From the NCBI RefSeq assembly GCF_034048115.1, contig NZ_CP139145.1, positions 186,001 to 250,000 on the forward strand: a stretch of 64,000 nt of DNA. The letters run 5' to 3'. Positions 7,558-15,910 of the stretch are shown piece after piece. Each line of letters begins with the position of its first letter. Position 1 is the first letter of the stretch. The translations under genes were made by a program, and so were the position numbers. This stretch comes from Pseudarthrobacter sp. IC2-21 (GTDB lineage: Bacteria; Actinomycetota; Actinomycetes; Actinomycetales; Micrococcaceae). The notes beneath the pieces are model-generated. The model was not told where the DNA came from. It saw only the letters and a program-made list of their open reading frames with translations, and did not search any database.

Positions 7558-8709
7558 ATGGTCCTAGATACGACAACACTCAGGATCGCGTTCGGCGTGA
7601 TGGCCCTGGTGTTGGGGCTGCTTTTTTACTTTTCGTCCTACCGCGCCACGCGCTCCGCCTACAGCGGCTGGTGGTGCCTCGCCCTGGTGTTTTTCCTTGT
7701 AGGCGCGGCCGCCTTCCTGCTTAACGGCACCGGCCATCAGTGGTGGGCCAACATCCTGGGCAATGTCCTGCTGGTCCACGGGGGTGTTGCGGTCTGGGCC
7801 GGTGCGCGCTCACTGCGGGAGCTGCCACCGAAGCGGTGGCTCTTCACGGGGGTTCCGGTGGCCACCCTGGTGGCCACCGCCGTCGACCATCCCGGTACCA
7901 ATGTCTGGGCGGGGGGCGCCGTCTTCCTCGCCTCAATGTGCCTCACGATGGGGCTGGCATCCCAGGAGCTCTGGCGGCTGGAACCGGGGTATTCCCGGGT
8001 CCGCGTTCCCATGGCCGGCGCGGCCGGGGTGTTGGCGGTTTTCTATTTTGGCCGCTTGGTCTTCTTCCTTGTTGACGGCCAGGACGGGCCGATTTTCACC
8101 ACCTACTTCGGATCTGCGGTGACCACCATGGGCACCATGGTGCTGCTGGTGGTGGTGTCCTTCAGCATGGCCGGGCTGAGCACCGAGCAGCAGACCCGGG
8201 CCCTGCGCATGGTGGCGTCCCGCGATGACCTCACGGGGCTGCTCAACCGCAAAGCCTTCCTTGACCTGGCGGCCGGGCTGCTGAAGGACCGCGCGGTCAC
8301 CCAGGGGACCGGTGCCCTGATCCTCGCGGACCTGGACCATTTCAAGGCGGTCAACGATACCCACGGTCATGCCGCCGGCGACCTCGCCCTGAAGGCTTTC
8401 GCCGGGGCCTGCCAGGAGACCGTCAGGTCCACGGACCTGGTGGGACGCTACGGCGGGGAGGAATTTGTCCTCCTGATTCCGGGCGGCTCCGCCCTCCGGG
8501 CCGAGCATATTGCGGAAGAAATCAGCCGTCGTCTCGCCCAGGTCCCCACCGCCGGTGGGCTCGAAATGCCCACCGTCAGCTACGGCGTTGCCCTGTACGA
8601 CGCCGGGACCTCCGATGTGGAGGACCTCATCGCAGCGGCGGATGAGGCGCTGTACACGGCCAAGTCACAGGGCCGGAATCAAACAGTCCACAGCGACCGC
8701 CGCATTTGA
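7558..8709 (+). CDS. Membrane-bound diguanylate cyclase (GGDEF)
   Basis: A 383-residue protein. The first 200 residues form about six hydrophobic segments without a recognisable sensor domain. They are followed by a GGDEF domain with an active-site GGEEF at about residues 299-303, as in active cyclases. An inhibitory I-site RSTD lies exactly five residues before it, so feedback inhibition by cyclic di-GMP is expected. It should make cyclic di-GMP from two GTP at the membrane. The ATG at 7558 follows GGGGGAG with seven bases of spacing. No EAL or PilZ gene is nearby. Confidence 0.88.
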   Translation: MVLDTTTLRIAFGVMALVLGLLFYFSSYRATRSAYSGWWCLALVFFLVGAAAFLLNGTGHQWWANILGNVLLVHGGVAVWAGARSLRELPPKRWLFTGVPVATLVATAVDHPGTNVWAGGAVFLASMCLTMGLASQELWRLEPGYSRVRVPMAGAAGVLAVFYFGRLVFFLVDGQDGPIFTTYFGSAVTTMGTMVLLVVVSFSMAGLSTEQQTRALRMVASRDDLTGLLNRKAFLDLAAGLLKDRAVTQGTGALILADLDHFKAVNDTHGHAAGDLALKAFAGACQETVRSTDLVGRYGGEEFVLLIPGGSALRAEHIAEEISRRLAQVPTAGGLEMPTVSYGVALYDAGTSDVEDLIAAADEALYTAKSQGRNQTVHSDRRI

Positions 8710-8744
8710 GGCGGTCTGGCTCTTATACTCGGGTCAGGCGCGAG

Positions 8745-8774
8745 GATACGGACCGCGATGATACGGACCGCGAG
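8745..8774. repeat. 15-bp tandem duplication in the lhgO leader
   Basis: GATACGGACCGCGAT (8745-8759) is followed directly by GATACGGACCGCGAG (8760-8774), 14 of 15 bases identical. It lies just upstream of the lhgO start and looks like a recent slippage duplication. Confidence 0.8.
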
Positions 8775-8791
8775 GGTAAGGACACACTGAC

Positions 8792-9994
8792 GTGGACGAA
8801 CGCATCGGAATTATCGGCGGGGGCATTGTGGGCATCGCCGTGGCGCGCTCGCTCCTGGAGCGCCACCTTGGGGACATCACCGTTTTCGAGAAGGAGACGC
8901 GCCTCGCCGCGCATCAGACCGGCCACAACTCCGGAGTTGTCCATGCAGGCCTGTACTACGCCGCGGGATCACTGAAGGCCCGGCTTTGCGTTTCCGGGCG
9001 CGCATCGCTCCGGGACTACTGCCTGGAGAAGAACCTGCCCTACCGGGAGGTGGGCAAGCTGGTGGTGGTGGTGGACGAATCGGAGCTGCCGGCGTTGGCC
9101 GGGATCGAGAAGCGGGCCAGGGCCAACGGGGTGCCGGACCTCAGCCGCATCAACGATGCCGGCCGGCTGCGCGAGATCGAACCACACGCGGCAGGCGTGG
9201 CGGCGGTGCACTCGCCGCACACCGCCGTCGTCGATTTTGCGGCCATTACCGAAGCGATGGCGCAGGACGTGAGGGCGGCCGGCGGCACCGTCCTGCTCGG
9301 TCAGGAAGTGGTGGGAATAGCGGTGGACGGCGCCAAAGTGCAGGTCCGGACGGCGGTCTCGGAGCAGGTCTTCGACCGGCTCATTGTCTGCGCCGGGTTG
9401 CAGTCCGACGTCGTGGCGCGCCTGCTGGGTGCCGATCCGTCACCGAAAATCCTGCCATTCCGCGGCGAATACTGGTCCCTGAACCCGGAGCGTAACAGCC
9501 TGGTGAACGGGATGATCTACCCTGTCCCGGACCCGCGTTTCCCCTTCCTGGGCGTGCACTTCACCCGCGGCGTCTACGACGACGTCCATGTGGGGCCCAA
9601 CGCTGTTCCCGCGCTGGCACGTGAAGGATACGGCTGGTCGTCGGTCTCAGCGAAGGACACCTGGGAATCGTTGCGGTGGCCCGGAGCCGGCGCCCTGGCG
9701 AAGAAGCACTGGCGGATGGGTGTGGAGGAGATCAGTGCCTCGCTGGTCAAGGCCATCTACTTCCACAAGGCCCGCCGCTTTATCCCCGAGCTGGAAATGT
9801 CGGACCTCACGGCCAAAACTGCATCCGGCGTGCGGGCGCAGGCGTGGGGCCGGGACGGCGCGCTGCTGGACGACTTTGCCGTGGAGCAGGTGGGGCCGGT
9901 GACGCTGCTGCGGAACGCCCCCTCGCCGGCGGCCACGTCCTGCATGGCCATCGCCGATCACCTGGTGGAGAACTACGTGCAGGTGCGTGCCTGA
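8792..9994 (+). CDS. lhgO: L-2-hydroxyglutarate oxidase
   Basis: A 400-residue FAD-dependent oxidoreductase of the DAO superfamily. The Rossmann motif IGIIGGGIVG begins at residue 4, and HQTGHNSGVVHAGLYY follows near residue 45. That second motif is characteristic of LhgO/YgaF, which oxidises L-2-hydroxyglutarate to 2-oxoglutarate and passes electrons to the membrane quinone pool or to oxygen. The start is a GTG at 8792 with GGTAAGGA upstream. The gene appears monocistronic and converges with the SulP gene over a 24-base gap. No glutarate-pathway partner (such as CsiD or GabT) is adjacent, so a metabolite-repair role is as likely as glutarate catabolism. Confidence 0.87.
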   Translation: MDERIGIIGGGIVGIAVARSLLERHLGDITVFEKETRLAAHQTGHNSGVVHAGLYYAAGSLKARLCVSGRASLRDYCLEKNLPYREVGKLVVVVDESELPALAGIEKRARANGVPDLSRINDAGRLREIEPHAAGVAAVHSPHTAVVDFAAITEAMAQDVRAAGGTVLLGQEVVGIAVDGAKVQVRTAVSEQVFDRLIVCAGLQSDVVARLLGADPSPKILPFRGEYWSLNPERNSLVNGMIYPVPDPRFPFLGVHFTRGVYDDVHVGPNAVPALAREGYGWSSVSAKDTWESLRWPGAGALAKKHWRMGVEEISASLVKAIYFHKARRFIPELEMSDLTAKTASGVRAQAWGRDGALLDDFAVEQVGPVTLLRNAPSPAATSCMAIADHLVENYVQVRA

Positions 9995-10018
9995 GCCGCT
10001 TATTGTCAGCAGGCCAAC

Positions 10019-11545
10019 TCAGTTCAGCTTCCCTGCCAGCCGTTCCCGCATCCGGACGCTCGCTTCGTTCAGGCCGATCAGTTCCACCTCCCGGCCGTGC
10101 CGGCGGTATTTCTCCGTGACGGCATCCAGCACCGCGATGGTGGACGCGTCCCACAGGTGGGAGGCATGCAGGTCCACGATCACCCGGCTGATGTCCGGCC
10201 CGGCGTCGAGCGCGTACTCGAACTGGGTATAGAGATCGTTCGAGGAGGCAAAGAACAGTTCGCCGTCCACCGTGTAGGTGGCCACGTTTTCGCCGTTAAG
10301 TTCGACGACGGTCCGCTCCACCGTGACGAAGTGCGCCACCCGCCGGGCGAAGAGGGCCATGGCCGCGAGCACGCCGGCCCCGACGCCGATGGCCAGGTTG
10401 TGCGTCACGGACACCACCGTGACGGTGATCAGCATGACGGCGGTCTCGGACGTGGGCATCCGGCGCAGCGTCCGCGGCGCGATCGAGTGCCAGTCGAACG
10501 TGATGGCCGAAACGAAAATCATCACAGCCACCAAAGCGGCCATGGGGATCAGGCCCACCACATCGCCCAGCGTCACCACCAGGACCAGCAGGAAGACGCC
10601 GGCCAGGAACGTGGACACCCGGCTCCGCGCGCCCGAGCCCTTGACGTTGATCATGGTCTGGCCGATCACGGCACAACCGCCCATGCCCCCGAAGAAGCCC
10701 GTCACAATGTTGGCCACGCCCTGGCCCCACGACTCACGGGTCTTGTTCGAACGGGTGTCCGTGATGTCGTCCACCAGCTTGGCGGTCATCAGCGATTCCA
10801 GCAGCCCCACGAGGGCCATCGAGAGCGAGAACGGCGCAATCACCTGGAACGTCTCCCACGTCAGGGGAACGTTGGGAATGAACAGCGACGGCAGGCTCTC
10901 CGGCAGCTGGCCCTTGTCATGGACGGTGGGTACGTCCACCCCGGCGAGGACGGCAAACAGGGTGAGCGCCACGATGGCCACCAAAGGTGAGGGCACCGCC
11001 GTCGTCATTCTGGGCAATCCCACCACAATGACCAATCCCACCGCCACAAGCGGATACACCATCCACGGGACGCCGATCAGCTCGGGGAGCTGGGCCATGA
11101 ATACCAGGAGGGCCAGCGCGTTCACGAAGCCGACCATGACCGAGCGCGGAATGAAGCGCATCAGCCGGGTGACCCCCAGCACCGCCAGCAGGATTTGGAA
11201 CACGCCCGCCAGGATCACGGCCGCGATGAGGTGGTCCAGGCCATGGCTGCGCATCAGCGGGGCGATCACCAGGGCCACCGCACCGGTGGCGGCGGAAATC
11301 ATGGCCGGCCGGCCACCAACAAACGAGATGGTGACAGCCATGACGAAGGACGCAAACAGACCGATCCGCGGGTCCACGCCGGCAATCACCGAGAACGCGA
11401 TGGCTTCCGGAATCAGGGCCAGTGCCACCACCAGCCCGGCGAGGGCCTCGGTCTTGAGCCGCCGCGGCGAACGTAATGTTGCGCGGACCGATTGGAGCTG
11501 CTGCGGGGTGCTGGTCCGGGCGTCCGGGACGCTCTGTACGGCCAT
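10019..11545 (-). CDS. SulP-family anion transporter with STAS domain
   Basis: A transporter of about 508 residues from the chosen start. The first 400 residues are a run of membrane helices with the early motif AGLVVALALIPEAIAFS typical of SulP proteins. The last 100 residues form a soluble STAS domain ending in a region that contains LHASHLWDASTI. SulP proteins carry sulfate, bicarbonate or other anions, and the substrate cannot be read here. The start is uncertain: the ATG at 11545 (MAVQSV) has no strong ribosome binding site, and the frame stays open to 11677. No carbonic anhydrase or cysteine gene is adjacent to hint at the ion. Confidence 0.85.
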   Translation of the reverse strand: MAVQSVPDARTSTPQQLQSVRATLRSPRRLKTEALAGLVVALALIPEAIAFSVIAGVDPRIGLFASFVMAVTISFVGGRPAMISAATGAVALVIAPLMRSHGLDHLIAAVILAGVFQILLAVLGVTRLMRFIPRSVMVGFVNALALLVFMAQLPELIGVPWMVYPLVAVGLVIVVGLPRMTTAVPSPLVAIVALTLFAVLAGVDVPTVHDKGQLPESLPSLFIPNVPLTWETFQVIAPFSLSMALVGLLESLMTAKLVDDITDTRSNKTRESWGQGVANIVTGFFGGMGGCAVIGQTMINVKGSGARSRVSTFLAGVFLLVLVVTLGDVVGLIPMAALVAVMIFVSAITFDWHSIAPRTLRRMPTSETAVMLITVTVVSVTHNLAIGVGAGVLAAMALFARRVAHFVTVERTVVELNGENVATYTVDGELFFASSNDLYTQFEYALDAGPDISRVIVDLHASHLWDASTIAVLDAVTEKYRRHGREVELIGLNEASVRMRERLAGKLN

Positions 11546-11757
11546 TGCGGGTCCAATCGTGCTGGTGAAGCGCACACAGGCGGCTTCTGCCTTCGGGGAA
11601 CGGTGAGGCGCGCGCCGCTTCGTTGAGATTGGGAGGAGCGCTCCGCCCTTACCAGTCTGGGGCACGCCGCATCCCAACTGCTAAAATGGCGGGGTTGTAG
11701 ACCGGCCTATAGCTGGTCCGGCCAGCGCCGTAACGTAAGTAGGGGACCACAGAGGAC

Positions 11758-13374
11758 ATGACGGCAGGCGGTTCGCACCTCAGCACTTCAGAGACTTTCC
11801 CAGGCCAGGCCAAAAACGCGCCGGCCGGGGAAGCGCTCCCGAAATCCGCTGCGCCCGCCACGCCCCCAGCCAAGCGCCGGGCCTACATTGCCATCTGGCA
11901 GGGGTTCTTTGGTGCCCTGATGATGTTCGTGGGGTCCATCGGCACAGGCTGGATCGCCAACGGCTCACCCATGATCCGCCAGCCCGTGGTCATCGCCCTG
12001 CGGACCGAAGGCTGGGGCGTCACCCTGTCCACAGTCCTTCTCACCGTGGGGGCCATGCTCCTGATGCGCTCCTGGCTGCGGCTCGGCCAGCGGCTGGGGG
12101 ACTGGGGCGAGCACTCCCTGCGGTCGGTGGTGATCGCCATTTCCGCGTGGTCCTCCCCGCTTCTGCTTGCCGTACCGATTTTCTCGCGCGACGTCTACGC
12201 CTACACCGGCCAGGGGCGGCTGGTCATGGAGGGCCAAAACCCATACCAAGTGGGCATCTCCACCCTCAGTAACTGGTTTTCCCTGGGCGCGGACCCCGCC
12301 TGGGCCGAGAACCGGACACCCTACGGGCCTTACTTCCTGTGGCTCGCCCGTGGTGTGGTGGGGCTGACCGGAGCGCAGCCTGACGTTTCCGTATTTTTGT
12401 TCCGGCTGCTCGCCGGGGCGGGCGTGGTCCTGTGCATCATCTACGTGCCCAAACTCGCGGAACTGCACGGCATCAACGGCGCGCGGGCGCTCTGGATCGC
12501 CGTGGCCAACCCGCTGTTCCTGATCAGCTTTGTGGCCAGCGCCCACAACGACGCCCTGATGGTGGGGCTCGCCGTCGCCGGTGTCTACTTCGCCGCGACG
12601 AAACATTACCTCACAGGCATACTTCTGGTCACGGCGTCCATCGGGATCAAGCCGATCACCGTCCTGCTGCTCCCGTTCATCGGGGTTATGTGGGCCGGGC
12701 CATCCGCATCGTGGACCCGGAAGTTCCTGATCTGGGGCGCGACGGCGGGAATCAGCTTTGGTGTGCTGGCCCTCAGCGGGATTCCGTACAACCTTGGCCT
12801 GGGCTGGGTTTGGGCGATCATGGACCCCACTCCGGGGTACACCGGTTATTCGCCCTCCGGGTTCCTCGGCCAGCAGGTCGAGTTCCTCGCCAACGGGCTG
12901 GGGCTGCCGGGCGGGACGTTTGCAGACCTGCTGCGGACCGGCATGAAGTGGGCCGCGGTTGGCCTGGTCCTGCTGCTGATGTTCCGCGGTGATTACTCCC
13001 GGGCGGTGCGCCGGCTCGCCCTGGCGTTCACCGCCGTCGTGATGCTTTCACCCATCATCCAGCCCTGGTACATCCTCTGGTTCCTGCCGTTCCTTGCCGT
13101 CACCGGCATCCGCAACGACTGGCAGATCCGCAGCCTCTACGTGGGCGTGACGTTCTTCGTGGTGTTCGGCGCGCAGGACCAGCTCTCGGTCTGGTCCTTT
13201 GTGGAACTGCCCATCAACGCGTCCTCCCTGGCCTTTGTGACGGCGCTGCTGTTCACGTTCTACCTGCTGGTCCTGGACATCCACACCCGGAAGCTGCTGG
13301 TGGAGGGCAAGCCGCTGGACTGGGCCCGGCGGTCCTGGGGCTGGGTGCAGGAGCAGCGCGCCGCCAGGCGTTAA
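11758..13374 (+). CDS. Polyprenol-phosphomannose-dependent mannosyltransferase, MptB-like
   Basis: A 538-residue GT-C membrane enzyme with about 12-13 hydrophobic segments. The first extracytoplasmic loop carries SRDVYAYTGQGRLV at about residues 141-154 and then GQNPYQ, the acidic-residue signature of the MptA/MptB alpha-1,6-mannosyltransferases. These extend the mannan core of lipomannan and lipoarabinomannan using polyprenyl-phosphate-mannose on the outer face of the membrane. The first 40 residues are a polar, Pro/Ala-rich tail. Two related but distinct GT-C enzymes lie 1.2 kb downstream on the other strand, which suggests a lipoglycan-assembly neighbourhood. Confidence 0.83.
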   Translation: MTAGGSHLSTSETFPGQAKNAPAGEALPKSAAPATPPAKRRAYIAIWQGFFGALMMFVGSIGTGWIANGSPMIRQPVVIALRTEGWGVTLSTVLLTVGAMLLMRSWLRLGQRLGDWGEHSLRSVVIAISAWSSPLLLAVPIFSRDVYAYTGQGRLVMEGQNPYQVGISTLSNWFSLGADPAWAENRTPYGPYFLWLARGVVGLTGAQPDVSVFLFRLLAGAGVVLCIIYVPKLAELHGINGARALWIAVANPLFLISFVASAHNDALMVGLAVAGVYFAATKHYLTGILLVTASIGIKPITVLLLPFIGVMWAGPSASWTRKFLIWGATAGISFGVLALSGIPYNLGLGWVWAIMDPTPGYTGYSPSGFLGQQVEFLANGLGLPGGTFADLLRTGMKWAAVGLVLLLMFRGDYSRAVRRLALAFTAVVMLSPIIQPWYILWFLPFLAVTGIRNDWQIRSLYVGVTFFVVFGAQDQLSVWSFVELPINASSLAFVTALLFTFYLLVLDIHTRKLLVEGKPLDWARRSWGWVQEQRAARR

Positions 13375-13471
13375 GGCCTTGTCCCGGGCGCTCCCGGGAG
13401 GCTCCACCCCCCCGGGCCCGGGCGTCATCAACAGGGACGAAACCTGTACGGCGGCGGTAGACTTCGCAGGC

Positions 13472-14077
13472 ATGAGGACACTCGCCGATGACCTTGAAGC
13501 ACCTGATGATGTCCATACCCGGATTGTGGTGGCTGCCTACGGCTTGTTCTCCCGCCGGGGGATCCGCGATGTGGGGGTTGACGAGCTGATCCGGGCGTCG
13601 GGCGTCGCCAAGGCAACGTTCTACCGGCATTTCCCGTCGAAGGATGACCTGGTGCTGGCCTTTTTGAAGCGGCGCGACGAGCTGTGGATGATGGGGTCTG
13701 TTGTCCCGGAAGCCCGGCGCAGGGCAGCGAACCCCGAAGAGCAGCTACTCGCCATCTTCGACATTTACGATGAATGGTTCCAGGACGACGATTTCGAAGC
13801 ATGTTCGTTCGTGAAAGTCCTGCTTGAAATGGGGGCCGCCCACCCGCTGGGGAAGGCGAGCATCGAATACCTGGCGAGAATCCGCCACCAGGTACGGATC
13901 CTGGCCGATGAAGCAGGCCTGGCGGATTCCGAGGCGTTCGCACTCTCCTGGCACATCCTTATGAAGGGCTCCATCATTGCCGCTGCCGAGGGTGACAAGC
14001 TGGCTGCCCGCCGGGCGCGGAGGATGGCCGCCGGGCTGATTGCTGAGCACCGCCCGCAAAAACCTCCGCAGGCGTGA
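13472..14077 (+). CDS. TetR-family transcriptional regulator
   Basis: A 201-residue regulator. The N-terminal helix-turn-helix (about residues 15-62) contains GLFSRRGIRDVGVDELIRAS and ATFYRHFPSKDDLV, typical of TetR. The C-terminal ligand domain has no family signature that I recognise. The ATG at 13472 was chosen because the homology-like region begins just after it; no strong ribosome binding site is visible. The gene converges with the small membrane protein gene with a 3-base gap. There is no divergent partner that would identify its target. Confidence 0.85.
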   Translation: MRTLADDLEAPDDVHTRIVVAAYGLFSRRGIRDVGVDELIRASGVAKATFYRHFPSKDDLVLAFLKRRDELWMMGSVVPEARRRAANPEEQLLAIFDIYDEWFQDDDFEACSFVKVLLEMGAAHPLGKASIEYLARIRHQVRILADEAGLADSEAFALSWHILMKGSIIAAAEGDKLAARRARRMAAGLIAEHRPQKPPQA

Positions 14078-14080
14078 GAT

Positions 14081-14293
14081 TCAGTGCAGGAGCCAGGACG
14101 CGTCCTGCGGCGGTTGCGGCTTTCGGCGGAGTTTATGGACCAGGGCAACGAACGGCCACGCCAGCAGCCGCAGGAAACCGGCACTGAGCAACAAGGCGAC
14201 CGTCAGAACAATCAGCGGCGAGTACAGCAGGAGAACACCAAATACAGCGGCAACGTACCCGGTAACCAATGCCAAAACTGCCCCGGGATCCAT
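14081..14293 (-). CDS. Small membrane protein of unknown function
   Basis: A 70-residue protein with two hydrophobic segments (about residues 6-27 and 28-52) and a basic, Pro-rich tail. I do not recognise its family. The start is well supported: an ATG preceded by AAAGAGGAGCTCCC. The 5' side is a long non-coding stretch that can fold extensively on the minus strand (see 14353-14464), so the gene may be controlled through its leader. Confidence 0.65.
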   Translation of the reverse strand: MDPGAVLALVTGYVAAVFGVLLLYSPLIVLTVALLLSAGFLRLLAWPFVALVHKLRRKPQPPQDASWLLH

Positions 14294-14352
14294 GGGAGCT
14301 CCTCTTTAATTTTCAAAAGACGTGTGCCGTGAAGCCAGCTGCACTGCTGGCA

Positions 14353-14464
14353 GCGATACGCGAGAGGTAGGAGGCCCCACCCGTGACGGGAGGGTGGCCT
14401 TCGAAAGGCGTTCAGCCGCGGAAAACCCGATGTCGGTGGCGTTTGAGTAGCCGTTACGTATCAC
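14353..14464 (-). ncRNA. Candidate structured leader RNA
   Basis: On the minus strand an 8-bp closing helix can form between 14457-14464 and 14353-14360. It contains one G-U pair that would be a C-A mismatch if the plus strand were transcribed, which favours minus-strand RNA. Inside lie a stem at 14372-14400 and a competing small hairpin at 14397-14409 (GCCUU-UCG-AAGGC). The element ends about 60 bases before the start of the small membrane protein gene. I could not match it to a known riboswitch class. The base pairing is seen; the regulatory role is inferred. Confidence 0.4.
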
Positions 14465-14562
14465 TCCGGAGCCCCGGGGGAGGTGCATACCCGGTCTTCA
14501 CATGGTGGCCGCACGCTTCATAACGGTGTATCACAGCGTACTCGCCTGCGGGCACGCAATGA

Positions 14563-14622
14563 AGAAGCAGCCCGGGGCGGCCCGCTGAAAGCCCGCTCAG
14601 ACGGCCCGCTCTGAGGGCCCGC
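14563..14622 (-). repeat. GC-rich degenerate tandem repeat after the mannosyltransferase gene
   Basis: Four to five copies of GCGGGC(C), read on the minus strand, are spaced 11-14 bases apart directly downstream of the gene ending at 14623. Two spacers, CTCAGA and TCTGAG, are complementary and can form a small hairpin. It may act as a weak terminator. The rest of the 329-base gap holds the candidate leader and an AT-richer segment (14515-14562) in which I see nothing. Confidence 0.45.
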
Positions 14623-15909
14623 TTAGGCGGCCCGCGCCTCAGGAATGGACGCCGGCTTCCGGCCGAGCTCCGCGGTCCGCTTCACGGACCACCACAGCAG
14701 CACCACCAGGAGCACGTTGCGGGTGGTGAGGATGGCAGCCATGACCGGGTGGGCGTGGATGAGCGGGGTGTAAAACAGCGGGTAAATCACGAATGTGGTT
14801 ATGGCGATCCCCATCAGCAGGGCGGCCGGGACCTTCCATCGGTCCCAGTCATGTGTCAGACCGGCCACAATCACCGGGGCCAGCCAGATGATGAACTGCG
14901 GCGAACCCACCTTGTTGAACACGATGAACGCCGTGACCATCATCAGGGCGCCCTCCATGAACAGCTCTTCCCGCTCCGCTCCGCGCTTCAGGGCCCGGAC
15001 CAGCAGGATGGCCGCCACCACCGCGGCGACGATGAGCAGCGGCTGCATCAGGAACGCGGCCACCGATGCGCCGGGACCATACACCTCGGTGGAGTTGATG
15101 GCGGTGTTGTCCGCCATCCTGGAGCCAGCAATGTGGAAGACGCTCAGCCACACCCAGGGCGTGGAGAAGGTGGCCTCCAGCTGCATGCCCCGCTCGCCCT
15201 GGTTGGTGAGGAAGTCCAGGATGTGCGGCAGCCCGCCGGAAAGGTAGGTGCCCAAGCCCACCACCGCGGTCACGGCGACCCCGGAGGCCAGAACCTGGAT
15301 CCGCCGCCGGCTGGCAATCACAATCGGCACCAGGACCGCTGCCGGCCACACTTTGATCCAGGTGGCCACGCTCAGCAGGACGCCCGCCACAACGGGCCGT
15401 TCAGCCGCGTAGAGCAGGGCGATCAGCACAATGGGGGCGGTGATGCCCTCCACCCGGGCGAAGCTGAGGTACCCCATAAAGACCGTAAAAAACAGCCACC
15501 ACCAAGCCGGGGCAATCCCGCGCACTTTCCGCGGCCCGCGGGTCAGGTACACAAGACCGACGGCGTTGAGGGCTGTAATGATCAGGAACCAGCAGAGCAG
15601 GTAGAGGCCGGGCCCGGCGATGTTCGCGAGGAAGATCGGGATCTGCGCCAACACGGGATATACCCAGGGGCTGATCTTTCCGTCCAGGCTGTCCGGGTTG
15701 TAGCCGTCCATGGCCCACTGGCGGTACTGCTCGGTGTCGCTGAAGGTATCGCCGTTCAGGAAGAACGATGCCATCCAGCCCAGGAAGTACAGGTGGATGA
15801 CCGCGAAGCCCCACCAGACACTGGAGGGACGGGCGAACCAGTCCACCACGCGGGCGGGCAGGACGGTGCTGCGGACGCTGACCAGCCGGTCGAAGAACCT
15901 TGTGGAAAT
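14623..15909 (-). CDS. GT-C mannosyltransferase-like membrane protein (second paralog)
   Basis: A polytopic membrane protein of about 428 residues, clearly paralogous to the gene just upstream: both share FSDT, SPWVYPVLA/ILA, WIKVWPAA/WVKVWPAA, GERGMQLEATF/GDRGMQLEATF and FNKVGSPQF. The acidic residues in FSDTEQYR on the first outer loop suit a polyprenyl-phosphomannose-dependent GT-C transferase, possibly adding mannan branches. The usual start codons do not fit well. GTG at 15849 would delete 20 residues that align with the paralog. An ATT at 15909 has AAGGAG seven bases upstream and overlaps the upstream stop region, so I take ATT as the likely start. The enzymatic activity is inferred. 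Confidence 0.75.
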   Translation of the reverse strand: MSTRFFDRLVSVRSTVLPARVVDWFARPSSVWWGFAVIHLYFLGWMASFFLNGDTFSDTEQYRQWAMDGYNPDSLDGKISPWVYPVLAQIPIFLANIAGPGLYLLCWFLIITALNAVGLVYLTRGPRKVRGIAPAWWWLFFTVFMGYLSFARVEGITAPIVLIALLYAAERPVVAGVLLSVATWIKVWPAAVLVPIVIASRRRIQVLASGVAVTAVVGLGTYLSGGLPHILDFLTNQGERGMQLEATFSTPWVWLSVFHIAGSRMADNTAINSTEVYGPGASVAAFLMQPLLIVAAVVAAILLVRALKRGAEREELFMEGALMMVTAFIVFNKVGSPQFIIWLAPVIVAGLTHDWDRWKVPAALLMGIAITTFVIYPLFYTPLIHAHPVMAAILTTRNVLLVVLLWWSVKRTAELGRKPASIPEARAA

Positions 15910-15910
15910 C

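Noticed and set aside
14341-14470. Assignment of the structured leader to the SAM-IV, yybP-ykoY or ydaO riboswitch class
   Set aside because: Only short fragments resemble pieces of those motifs, and the conserved cores I remember are absent in either orientation.
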